A stretch of 64,000 nt of DNA from assembly GCA_037013495.1 (NCBI GenBank), contig CM072801.1:30492001-30556000 (forward strand), read 5' to 3'. Every line of letters begins with the position of its first letter. Positions within the stretch are counted from its first letter, which is position 1. Positions 51,374 through 63,960 of this stretch are shown one piece after another. The notes under the pieces were generated by a model. That model was given only the letters and a program-made list of their open reading frames with translations. It did no database searches and had not been told where the DNA came from. This stretch comes from Hippophae tibetana (lineage: Eukaryota; Streptophyta; Magnoliopsida; Rosales; Elaeagnaceae). The position numbers and the translations under genes were made by a program.

Positions 51374-54300
51374 CAATTTGATCATCTTAACCCTTTTCTA
51401 AGCAATTTACTCATTCTTAATCCTTTGAGTTCCTATGTTGTTTGCCTAAAGGTTCCGCATCATTTGGTATCAAAGCCTTGGTTGCTGAAAATATGGTATC
51501 TATCTTCATATATTCATTTTTTGAATTTTACATTTAAAAACACTTTGTCGATTGAATTTTCTGTGTTTTCATTAGACAAAAATCACAAAGAAATATAGAT
51601 AGTTGTATACTAAGGTTTATTTTTCTTTTAATTTTGTTGTCATTATTTTGTCTTTCGATTTCATTTCCTTTCTTTTTTTAAATTCTTTGTACCTTTTTCT
51701 TGTGTCATGTTTTCTGTGTTCAATATGTTTTTTTATTGAAAGAAACAATAGAGATACTACAGTTCATAGTTTCAAGAAAAACTAGGTTATTAATATCGGT
51801 GGCAATATTAAATTGAGGCAACTTTTAATATGTGCATCGAAATGATTATTATAATTGAGCAAATCGCAGCTATTTCGATTCCTAAACGGGAAATGAAAGA
51901 ATAGTTTAGTTATCGGCATTTTTTTTACCAAAATTACTTTCTTTACACTACTTAGCAACCTCTAATAGGTTGGTGTCATCTCATTGCATTGTTTTCTGTT
52001 CTTGTTCTTTTGGGTTCCAATTTGATCATCTTAACCCTTTTTCTAAGAAATTTACTCATTCTTAATGCTTTGAGTTCCTATGTTGTTCCCCTAAAGATTC
52101 CGCATCATTTGGTATCAAAACCTTGGTTGCTGAAAATATGGTATCTATCTTCATATATTCATTTTTTGAATTTTACATTTAAAAAAAACTTTGTCCATTT
52201 AATTTTCTTTGCTTTCATAAGGAACAAACCACAAAGAAAGATAGATATTTGCATAACAAGTCTAGTGTTTTCTTAATTTTTTGTAGTCATTATTTTGTCT
52301 TTCGACTTAATTGCCTAGTTTTATTTAAATTCTTCGTACCTTTTTCTTGTTTTATGTTTTCTGTGTGCAACCTATTTTTGCTTTCGAAAGAAACAATAGA
52401 GCTACTGCATTTCGTAGTTTCAAGAAAAACTAGGTTTTTAATTTCGGTGACAATATTAAAGTATTGTAACTTTTAATTCGTGCATCCAAATGACTATTGT
52501 ACTGTATCAAATCGTAACTCTTTCGATTCCTAAAAGCACACTGCAAGAATAGTTTAGTTATCGGCATTTTTTAGCCAAAATTACTTTGTTTACACTACTT
52601 GACAACCTCTAAAAGATAGATGGCATCTCATTGCATTGTTTTCTCTTCTTGTTCTTTTGGGTTCCAATTTGATCATCTCAACCCTTTTCTATGAAATTTA
52701 CTCATTCTTAATCCTTTGAGTTCCTATGTTGTTCCCCTAAAGATTCCACATCATTTGGTATCAAAACCTTGGTTGCTGAAAATATGGTATCTATCTTCAT
52801 ATATTCATTTTTTAAATTTTACATTTAAAAACACTTTGTTGATTGAATTTTCTGTGTTTTCATTAGACACAAATCACAAAGAAATATAGATAGTTGTATA
52901 CCAATTCTTATTTTTCTTTTAATTTTGTTGTCATTATTTTGTCTTTCGATTTGATTTCCTTTCTTTTTTTAAATTCTTTGTACCTTTTTCTTGTGTCATG
53001 TTTTCTGTGTTCAATATGTTTTTTTATTGAAAGAAACAATAGAGATACTACAGTTCATAGTTTCAAGAAAAACTAGGTTATTAATATCGGTGGCAATATT
53101 AAATTGTGGCAACTTTTAATATGTGCATCGAAATGATTATTATAATTGAGCAAATCGCAGCTATTTCGATTCCTAAAAGGGAAATGAAAGAATAGTTTAG
53201 TTATCGGCATTTTTTTTACCAAAATTAGTTTCTTTACACTACTTAGCAACCTCTAATAGGTTGGTGTCATCTCATTGCATTGTTTTCTGTTCTTGTTCTT
53301 TTGGGTTCCAATTTGATCATCTTAACCCTTTTTCTAAGAAATTTACTCATTCTTAATGCTTTGAGTTCCTATGTTGTTCCCCTAAAGATTCCGCATCATT
53401 TGGTATCAAAGCCTTGGTTGCTGAAAATACGGTATCTATCTTCATATATTAATTTTTTGAATTTTACATTTAAAAAAAACTTTGTCCATTTAATTTTCTT
53501 TGCTTTCATAAGCAGCAAACCACAAAGAAAGTTAGATATTTGCATAACAAGTCTAGTGTTTTCTTACAATTTTGTAGTCATTATTTTGTCTTTCGACCTA
53601 ATTTCCTAGTTTTATTTAAATTCTTTGTACCTTTTTCTTGTTTTATGTTTTCTGTGTGCAACCTATTTTTGCTTTCGAAAGAAACAATAGAGCTACTGCA
53701 TTTCGTAGTTTCATGAAAAGCTAGGTTTTTAATTTCGGTGACAATATTAAAGTATTGTAACTTTTAATTCGTGCATCCAAATGACTGTTGTACTATATCA
53801 AATCGTAACTCTTTCGATTCCTAAAAGCACACTGCAAGAATAGTTTAGTTATCGGCATTTTTAGCCAAAATTACTTTGTTTACACTACTTGACAACCTCT
53901 AAAAGATAGGTGGCATCTCATTGCATTGTTTTCTCTTCTTGTTCTTTTGGGTTCCAATTTGATCATCTCAACCCTTTTCTATGAAATTTACTCATTCTTA
54001 ATCCTTTGAGTTCCTATGTTGTTCCCCTAAAGATTCCACATCATTTGGTATCAAAACCTTGGTTGCTGAAAATATGGTATCTATCTTCATATATTCATTT
54101 TTTGAATTTTACATTTAAAAACACTTTGTTGATTGAATTTTCTGTGTTTTCATTAGACACAAATCACAAAGAAATATAGATAGTTGTATACCAATTCTTA
54201 TTTTTCTTTTAATTTTGTTGTCATTATTTTGTCTTTCGATTTGATTTCCTTTCTTTTTTTAAATTCTTTGTACCTTTTTCTTGTGTCATGTTTTCTGTGT

Positions 54301-57300
54301 TCAATATGTTTTTTTATTGAAAGAAACAATAGAGATACTACAGTTCATAGTTTCAAGAAAAACTAGGTTATTAATATCGTTGGCAATATTAAATTGTGGC
54401 AACTTTTAATATGTGCATCGAAATGATTATTATAATTGAGCAAATCGCAGCTATTTCGATTCCTAAAAGGGAAATGAAAGAATAGTTTAGTTATCGGCAT
54501 TTTTTTTTACCAAAATTACTTTCTTTACACTACTTAGCAACCTCTAATAGGTTGGTGTCATCTCATTGCATTGTTTTCTGTTCTTGTTCTTTTGGGTTCC
54601 AATTTGATCATCTTAACCCTTTTTCTAAGAAATTTACTCATTCTTAATGCTTTGAGTTCCTATGTTGTTCCCCTAAAGATTCCGCATCATTTGGTATCAA
54701 AGCCTTGGTTGCTGAAAATACGGTATCTATCTTCATATATTAATTTTTTGAATTTTACATTTAAAAAAAACTTTGTCCATTTAATTTTCTTTGCTTTCAT
54801 AAGCAGCAAACCACAAAGAAAGATAGATATTTGCATAACAAGTCTAGTGTTTTCTTACAATTTTGTAGTCATTATTTTGTCTTTCGACTTAATTTCCTAG
54901 TTTTATTTAAATTCTTTGTACCTTTTTCTTGTTTTATGTTTTCTGTGTGCAACCTATTTTTGCTTTCGAAAGAAACAATAGAGCTACTGCATTTCGTAGT
55001 TTCATGAAAAACTAGGTTTTTAATTTCGGTGACAATATTAAAGTATTGTAACTTTTAATTCGTGCATCCAAATGACTATTGTACTGTATCAAATCGTAAC
55101 TCTTTCGATTCCTAAAAGCACACTGCAAGAATAGTTTAGTTATCGGCATTTTTTAGCCAAAATTACTTTGTTTACACTACTTGACAACCTCTAAAAGATA
55201 GGTGGCATCTCATTGCATTGTTTTCTCTTCTTGTTCTTTTGGGTTCCAATTTGATCATCTCAACCCTTTTTCTATGAAATTTACTCATTCTTAATCCTTT
55301 GAGTTCCTATGTTGTTCCCCTAAAGATTCCACATCATTTGGTATCAAAACCTTGGTTGCTGAAAATATGGTATCTATCTTCATATATTCATTTTTTGAAT
55401 TTTACATTTAAAAACACTTTGTTGATTGAATTTTCTGTGTTTTCATTAGACACAAATCACAAAGAAATATAGATAGTTGTATACCAATTCTTATTTTTCT
55501 TTTAATTTTGTTGTCATTATTTTGTCTTTCGATTTGATTTCCTTTCTTTTTTTAAATTCTTTGTACCTTTTTCTTGTGTCATGTTTTCTGTGTTCAATAT
55601 GTTTTTTTATTGAAAGAAACAATAGAGATACTACAGTTCATAGTTTCAAGAAAAACTAGGTTATTAATATCGGTGGCAATATTAAATTGTGGCAACTTTT
55701 AATATGTGCATCGAAATGATTATTATAATTGAGCAAATCACAGCTATTTCGATTCCTAAAAGGGAAATGAAAGAATAGTTTAGTTATCGGCATTTTTTTT
55801 TACCAAAATTACTTTCTTTACACTACTTAGCAACCTCTAATAGGTTGGTGTCATCTCATTGCATTGTTTTCTGTTCTTGTTCTTTTGGGTTCCAATTTGA
55901 TCATCTTAACCCTTTTTCTAAGAAATTTACTCATTCTTAATGCTTTGAGTTCCTATGTTGTTCCCCTAAAGATTCCGCATCATTTGGTATCAAAGCCTTG
56001 GTTGCTGAAAATACGGTATCTATCTTCATATATTAATTTTTTGAATTTTACATTTAAAAAAAACTTTGTCCATTTAATTTTCTTTGCTTTCATAAGCAGC
56101 AAACCACCAAGAAAGATAGATATTTGCATAACAAGTCTAGTGTTTTCTTACAATTTTGTAGTCATTATTTTGTCTTTCGACTTAATTTCCTAGTTTTATT
56201 TAAATTCTTTGTACCTTTTTCTTGTTTTATGTTTTCTGTGTGCAACCTATTTTTGCTTTCGAAAGAAACAATAGAGCTACTGCATTTCGTAGTTTCATGA
56301 AAAACTAGGTTTTTAATTTCGGTGACAATATTAAAGTATTGTAACTTTTAATTCGTGCATCCAAATGACTATTGTACTGTATCAAATCGTAACTCTTTCG
56401 ATTCCTAAAAGCACACTGCAAGAATAGTTTAGTTATCGGCATTTTTTAGCCAAAATTACTTTGTTTACACTACTTGACAACCTCTAAAAGATAGGTGGCA
56501 TCTCATTGCATTGTTTTCTCTTCTTGTTCTTTTGGGTTCCAATTTGATCATCTCAACCCTTTTTCTATGAAATTTACTCATTCTTAATCCTTTGAGTTCC
56601 TATGTTGTTCCCCTAAAGATTCCACATCATTTGGTATCAAAACCTTGGTTGCTGAAAATATGGTATCTATCTTCATATATTCATTTTTTGAATTTTACAT
56701 TTAAAAACACTTTGTTGATTGAATTTTCTGTGTTTTCATTAGACACAAATCACAAAGAAATATAGATAGTTGTATACCAATTCTTATTTTTCTTTTAATT
56801 TTGTTGTCATTATTTAGTCTTTCGATTTGATTTCCTTTCTTTTTTTAAATTCTTTGTACCTTTTTCTTGTGTCATGTTTTCTGTGTTCAATATGTTTTTT
56901 TATTGAAAGAAACAATAGAGATACTACAGTTCATAGTTTCAAGAAAAACTAGGTTATTAATATCGGTGGCAATATTAAATTGTGGCAACTTTTAATATGT
57001 GCAACGAAATGATTATTATAATTGAGCAAATCACAGCTATTTCGATTCCTAAAAGGGAAATGAAAGAATAGTTTAGTTATCGGCATTTTTTTTTACCAAA
57101 ATTACTTTCTTTACACTACTTAGCAACCTCTAATAGGTTGGTGTCATCTCATTGCATTGTTTTCTGTTCTTGTTCTTTTGGGTTCCAATTTGATCATCTT
57201 AACCCTTTTTCTAAGAAATTTACTCATTCTTAATGCTTTGAGTTCCTATGTTGTTCCCCTAAAGATTCCGCATCATTTGGTATCAAAGCCTTGGTTGCTG

Positions 57301-57788
57301 AAAATACGGTATCTATCTTCATATATTAATTTTTTGAATTTTACATTTAAAAAAAACTTTGTCCATTTAATTTTCTTTGCTTTCATAAGCAGCAAACCAC
57401 AAAGAAAGATAGATATTTGCATAACAAGTCTAGTGTTTTCTTACAATTTTGTAGTCATTATTTTGTCTTTCGACTTAATTTCCTAGTTTTATTTAAATTC
57501 TTCGTACCTTTTTCTTGTTTTATGTTTTCTGTGTGCAACCTATTTTTGCTTTCGAAATAAACAATAGAGCTACTGCATTTCGTAGTTTCAAGAAAAACTA
57601 GGTTTTTAATTTCGGTGAAAATATTAAAGTATTGTAACTTTTAATTCGTGCATCCAAATGACTATTGTACTGTATCAAATTGTAACTCTTTCGATTCCTA
57701 AAAGCACACTGCAAGAATAGTTTAGTTATCGGCATTTTTTAGCCAAAATTACTTTGTTTACACTACTTGACAACCTCTAAAAGATAGG
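51374..57788 (+). repeat. Second copy of the 43.6-50.0 kb block (offset 7,748 bp)
   Basis: Landmarks: G 51974, 53265, 54556, 55849, 57142; H 52621, 53911, 55203, 56496. Private variants of the first block recur in the same order exactly 7,748 bp (12 monomers) later. These are CCTAAACGGGAA (44133 and 51881), AAAGATAGATGGC (44862 and 52610), ACCAAAATTAG (near 45471 and 53219), ATGACTGTTGTACTATATC (near 46033 and 53781), the shortened GGCATTTTTAGCC, ATCGTTGGCAA (near 46628 and 54376), and CGAAATAAACAATAG near 49805 and 57552. Each copy also has a few changes of its own. The match fades near 57.8 kb. Confidence 0.87.
53164..53189. other. Imperfect inverted repeat in G monomers (representative)
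   Basis: TTTCGATTCC and GGGAAATGAAA are imperfectly inverted around TAAAA. The second arm exists only in G monomers, where older monomers have AACACACTGCAAG or similar. The arms appear in nearly every G monomer from 44226 on; the 44.1 and 51.9 kb copies read CGGGAAATG. A protein-binding or hairpin role is not shown. Confidence 0.4.
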
Positions 57789-60700
57789 TGGCATCTCATT
57801 GCATTGTTTTCTCTTCTTGTTCTTTTGGGTTCCAATTTGATCATCTCAACCCTTTTCTATGAAATTTACTCATTCTTAATCCTTTGAGTTCCTATGTTGT
57901 TCCTGTAAAGATTCCACATCATTTGGTATCAAAACCTTGGTTGTTGAAAATATGGTATCTATCTTCATATATTCATTTTTTGAATTTTACATTTAAAAAC
58001 ACTTTGTTGATTGAATTTTCTGTGTTTTCATTAGACACAAATCACAAAGAAATATAGATAGTTGTATACCAATTCTTATTTTTCTTTTAATTTTGTTGTC
58101 ATTATTTAGTCTTTCGATTTGATTTCCTTTCTTTTTTTAAATTCTTTGTACCTTTTTCTTGTGTCATGTTTTCTGTGTTCAATATGTTTTTTTATTGAAA
58201 GAAACAATAGAGATACTACAGTTCATAGTTTCAAGAAAAACTAGGTTATTAATATCGGTGGCAATATTAAATTGTGGCAACTTTTAATATGTGCATCGAA
58301 ATGATTTTTATAATTGAGCAAATCACAGCTATTTCGATTCCTAAAAGGGAAATGAAAGAATAGTTTAGTTATCGGCATTTTTTTTTACCAAAATTACTTT
58401 CTTTACACTACTTAGCAACCTCTAATAGGTTGGTGTCATCTCATTGCATTGTTTTCTGTTCTTGTTCTTTTGGGTTCCAATTTGATCATCTTAACCCTTT
58501 TTCTAAGAAATTTACTCATTCTTAATGCTTTGAGTTCCTATGTTGTTCCCCTAAAGATTCCGCATCATTTGGTATCAAAGCCTTGGTTGTTGAAAATACG
58601 GTATCTATCTTCATATATTAATTTTTTGAATTTTACATTTAAAAAAAACTTTGTCCATTTAATTTTCTTTGCTTTCATAAGCAGCAAACCACAAAGAAAG
58701 ATAGATATTTGCATAACAAGTCTAGTGTTTTCTTACAATTTTGTAGTCATTATTTTGTCTTTCGACTTAATTTCCTAGTTTTATTTAAATTCTTCGTACC
58801 TTTTTCTTGTTTTATGTTTTCTGTGTGCAACCTATTTTTGCTTTCGAAAGAAACAATAGAGCTACTGCATTTCGTAGTTTCATGAAAAACTAGGTTTTTA
58901 ATTTCGGTGACAATATTAAAGTATTGTAACTTTTAATTCGTGCATCCAAATGACTATTGTACTGTATCAAATCGTAACTCTTTCGATTCCTAAAAGCACA
59001 CTGCAAGAATAGTTTAGTTATCGGCATTTTTTAGCCAAAATTACTTTGTTTACACTACTTGACAACCTCTAAAAGATAGGTGGCATCTCATTGCATTGTT
59101 TTCTCTTCTTGTTCTTTTGGGTTCCAATTTGATCATCTCAACCCTTTTTCTATGAAATTTACTCATTCTTAATCCTTTGAGTTCCTATGTTGTTCCCCTA
59201 AAGATTCCACATTATTTGGTATCAAAACCTTGGTTGCTGAAAATATGGTATCTATCTTCATATATTCATTTTTTGAATTTTACATTTAAAAACACTTTGT
59301 TGATTGAATTTTCTGTGTTTTCATTAGACACAAATCACAAAGAAATATAGATAGTTGTATACCAATTCTTATTTTTCTTTTAATTTTGTTGTAATTATTT
59401 TGTCTTTCGATTTGATTTCCTTTCTTTTTTTAAATTCTTTGTACCTTTTTCTTGTGTCATGTTTTCTGTGTTCAATATGTTTTTTTATTGAAAGAAACAA
59501 TAGAGATACTACAGTTCATAGTTTCAAGAAAAACTAGGTTATTAATATCGGTGGCAATATTAAATTGTGGCAACTTTTAATATGTGCATCGAAATGATTA
59601 TTATAATTGAGCAAATCACAGCTATTTCGATTCCTAAAAGGGAAATGAAAGAATAGTTTAGTTATCGGCATTTTTTTTTACCAAAATTACTTTCTTTACA
59701 CTACTTAGCAACCTCTAATAGGTTGGTGTCATCTCATTGCATTGTTTTCTGTTCTTGTTCTTTTGGGTTCCAATTTGATCATCTTAACCCTTTTTCTAAG
59801 AAATTTACTCATTCTTAATGCTTTGAGTTCCTATGTTGTTCCCCTAAAGATTCCGCATCATTTGGTATCAAAGCCTTGGTTGCTGAAAATACGGTATCTA
59901 TCTTCATATATTAATTTTTTGAATTTTACATTTAAAAAAAACTTTGTCCATTTAATTTTCTTTGCTTTCATAAGCAGCAAACCACAAAGAAAGATAGATA
60001 TTTGCATAACAAGTCTAGTGTTTTCTTACAATTTTGTAGTCATTATTTTGTCTTTCGACTTAATTTCCTAGTTTTATTTAAATTCTTCGTACCTTTTTCT
60101 TGTTTTATGTTTTCTGTGTGCAACCTATTTTTGCTTTCGAAAGAAACAATAGAGCTACTGCATTTCGTAGTTTCATGAAAAACTAGGTTTTTAATTTCGG
60201 TGACAATATTAAAGTATTGTAACTTTTAATTCGTGCATCCAAATGACTATTGTACTGTATCAAATCGTAACTCTTTCGATTCCTAAAAGCACACTGCAAG
60301 AATAGTTTAGTTATCGGCATTTTTTAGCCAAAATTACTTTGTTTACACTACTTGACAACCTCTAAAAGATAGGTGGCATCTCATTGCATTGTTTTCTCTT
60401 CTTGTTCTTTTGGGTTCCAATTTGATCATCTCAACCCTTTTTCTATGAAATTTACTCATTCTTAATCCTTTGAGTTCCTATGTTGTTCCCCTAAAGATTC
60501 CACATCATTTGGTATCAAAACCTTGGTTGCTGAAAATATGGTATCTATCTTCATATATTCATTTTTTGAATTTTACATTTAAAAACACTTTGTTGATTGA
60601 ATTTTCTGTGTTTTCATTAGACACAAATCACAAAGAAATATAGATAGTTGTATACCAATTCTTATTTTTCTTTTAATTTTGTTGTCATTATTTTGTCTTT

Positions 60701-63700
60701 CGATTTGATTTCCTTTCTTTTTTTAAATTCTTTGTACCTTTTTCTTGTGTCATGTTTTCTGTGTTCAATATGTTTTTTTATTGAAAGAAACAATAGAGAT
60801 ACTACAGTTCATAGTTTCAAGAAAAACTAGGTTATTAATATCGTTGGCAATATTAAATTGTGGCAACTTTTAATATGTGCATCGAAATGATTATTATAAT
60901 TGAGCAAATCGCAGCTATTTCGATTCCTAAAAGGGAAATGAAAGAATAGTTTAGTTATCGGCATTTTTTTTTACCAAAATTACTTTCTTTACACTACTTA
61001 GCAACCTCTAATAGGTTGGTGTCATCTCATTGCATTGTTTTCTGTTCTTGTTCTTTTGGGTTCCAATTTGATCATCTTAACCCTTTTTCTAAGAAATTTA
61101 CTCATTCTTAATGCTTTGAGTTCCTATGTTGTTCCCCTAAAGATTCCGCATCATTTGGTATCAAAGCCTTGGTTGCTGAAAATACGGTATCTATCTTCAT
61201 ATATTAATTTTTTGAATTTTACATTTAAAAAAAACTTTGTCCATTTAATTTTCTTTGCTTTCATAAGCAGCAAACCACAAAGAAAGATAGATATTTGCAT
61301 AACAAGTCTAGTGTTTTCTTACAATTTTGTAGTCATTATTTTGTCTTTCGACTTAATTTCCTAGTTTTATTTAAATTCTTCGTACCTTTTTCTTGTTTTA
61401 TGTTTTCTGTGTGCAACCTATTTTTGCTTTCGAAATAAACAATAGAGCTACTGCATTTCGTAGTTTCAAGAAAAACTAGGTTTTTAATTTCGGTGACAAT
61501 ATTAAAGTATTGTAACTTTTAATTCGTGCATCCAAATGACTATTGTACTGTATCAAATGGTAACTCTTTCGATTCCTAAAAGCACACTGCAAGAATAGTT
61601 TAGTTATCGGCATTTTTTAGCCAAAATTACTTTGTTTACACTACTTGACAACCTCTAAAAGATAGGTGGCATCTCATTGCATTGTTTTCTTTTCTTGTTC
61701 TTTTGGGTTCCAATTTGATCATCTCAACCCTTTTCTATGAAATTTACTCATTCTTAATCCTTTGATTTCCTATGTTGTTCCCCTAAAGATTCCACATCAT
61801 TTGGTATCAAAACCTTGGTTGCTGAAAATATGGTATCTATCTTCATATATTCATTTTTTGAATTTTACATTTAAAAACACTTTGTTGATTGAATTTTCTG
61901 TGTTTTCATTAGACACAAATCACAAAGAAATATAGATAGTTGTATACCAATTCTTATTTTTCTTTTAATTTTGTTGTCATTATTTTGTCTTTCGATTTGA
62001 TTTCTTTTCTTTTTTTAAATTCTTTGTACCTTTTTCTTGTGTCATGTTTTCTGTGTTCAATATGTTTTTTTATTGAAAGAAACAATAGAGATACTACAGT
62101 TCATAGTTTCAAGAAAAACTAGGTTATTAATATCGGTGGCAATATTAAATTGTGGCAACTTTTAATATGTGCATCGAAATGATTATTATAATTGAGCAAA
62201 TCGCAACTATTTCGATTCCTAAAAGGGAAATGAAAGAATAGTTTAGTTATCGGCATTTGTTTTACCAAAATTACTTTCTTTACACTACTTAGCAACCTCT
62301 AATAGGTTGGTGTCATCTCATTGCATTGTTTTCTGTTCTTGTTCTTTTGGGTTCCAATTTGATCATCTTAACCCTTTTTCTAAGAAATTTACTCATTCTT
62401 AATGCTTTGAGTTCCTATGTTGTTCCCCTAAAGATTCCGCATCATTTGGTATCAAAGCCTTGGTTGCGGAAAATACGGTATCTATCTTCATATATTCATT
62501 TTTTGAATTTTACATTTAAAAAAAACTTTGTCCATTTAATTTTCTTTGCTTTCATAAGCAGCAAACCACAAAGAAAGATAGATATTTGCATAACAAGTCT
62601 AGGGTTTTCTTACAATTTTGTAGTCATTATTTTGTCTTTCGACTTAATTTCCTAGTTTTATTTAAATTCTTTGTAACTTTTTCTTGTTTTATGTTTTCTG
62701 TGTGCAACCTATTTTTGCTTTCGAAAGAAACAATAGAGCTACTGCATTTCGTAGTTTCATGAAAAACTAGGTTTTTAATTTCGGTGACAATATTAAAGTA
62801 TTGTAACTTTTAATTCGTGCATCCAAATGACTATTGTACTGTATCAAATCGTAACTCTTTCGATTCCTAAAAGCACACTGCAAGAATAGTTTAGTTATCG
62901 GCATTTTTTAGCCAAAATTACTTTGTTTACACTACTTGACAACCTCTAAAAGATAGGTGGCATCTCATTGCATTGTTTTCTCTTCTTGTTCTTTTGGGTT
63001 CCAATTTGATCATCTCAACCCTTTTCTATGAAATTTACTCATTCTTAATCCTTTGAGTTCCTATGTTGTTCCTCTAAAGATTCCACATCATTTGGTATCA
63101 AAACCTTGGTTGCTGAAAATATGGTATCTATCTTCATATATTCATTTTTTGAATTTTACATTTAAAAACACTTTGTTCATTGAATTTTCTGTGTTTTCAT
63201 TAGACACAAATCACAAAGAAATATAGATAGTTGTATACCAATTCTTATTTTTCTTTTAATTTTGTTGTCATTATTTTGTCTTTCGATTTGATTTCCTTTC
63301 TTTTTTTAAATTCTTTGTACCTTTTTCTTGTGTCATGTTTTCTGTGTTCAATATGTTTTTTTATTGAAAGAAACAATAGAGATACTACAGTTCATAGTTT
63401 CAAGAAAAACTAGGTTATTAATATCGGTGGCAATATTAAATTGTGGCAACTTTTAATATGTGCATCGAAATGATTATTATAATTGAGCAAATCGCAGCTA
63501 TTTCGATTCCTAAAAGGGAAATGAAAGAATAGTTTAGTTATCGGCATTTTTTTTTACCAAAATTACTTTCTTTACACTACTTAGCAACCTCTAATAGGTT
63601 GGTGTCATCTCATTGCATTGTTTTCTGTTCTTGTTCTTTTGGGTTCCAATTTGATCATCTTAACCCTTTTTCTAAGAAATTTACTCATTCTTAATGCTTT

Positions 63701-63960
63701 GAGTTCCTATGTTGTTCCCCTAAAGATTCCGCATCACTTGGTATCAAAGCCTTGGTTGCTGAAAATACGGTATCTATCTTCATATATTCATTTTTTGAAT
63801 TTTACATTTAAAAAAACTTTGTCCATTTAATTTTCTTTGCTTTCATAAGCAGCAAACCACAAAGAAAGATAGATATTTGCATAACAAGTCTAGTGTTTTC
63901 TTACAATTTTGTAGTCATTATTTTGTCTTTCGACTTAATTTCCTAGTTTTATTTAAATTC
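57789..63960 (+). repeat. Uniform G/H dimer HOR, third block
   Basis: Landmarks: H 57789, 59081, 60374, 61667, 62958; G 58434, 59727, 61020, 62311, 63603. The dimers are nearly identical to those at 44-50 kb. The variant TTATTTAGTCTTTCG occurs in two consecutive dimers (near 56810 and 58104), so it spread after the larger duplication. The H monomer at 61667 shares TTTTCTTTTCTTG and CTTTGATTTCC with 50041 and not with its own neighbours. Confidence 0.92.
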
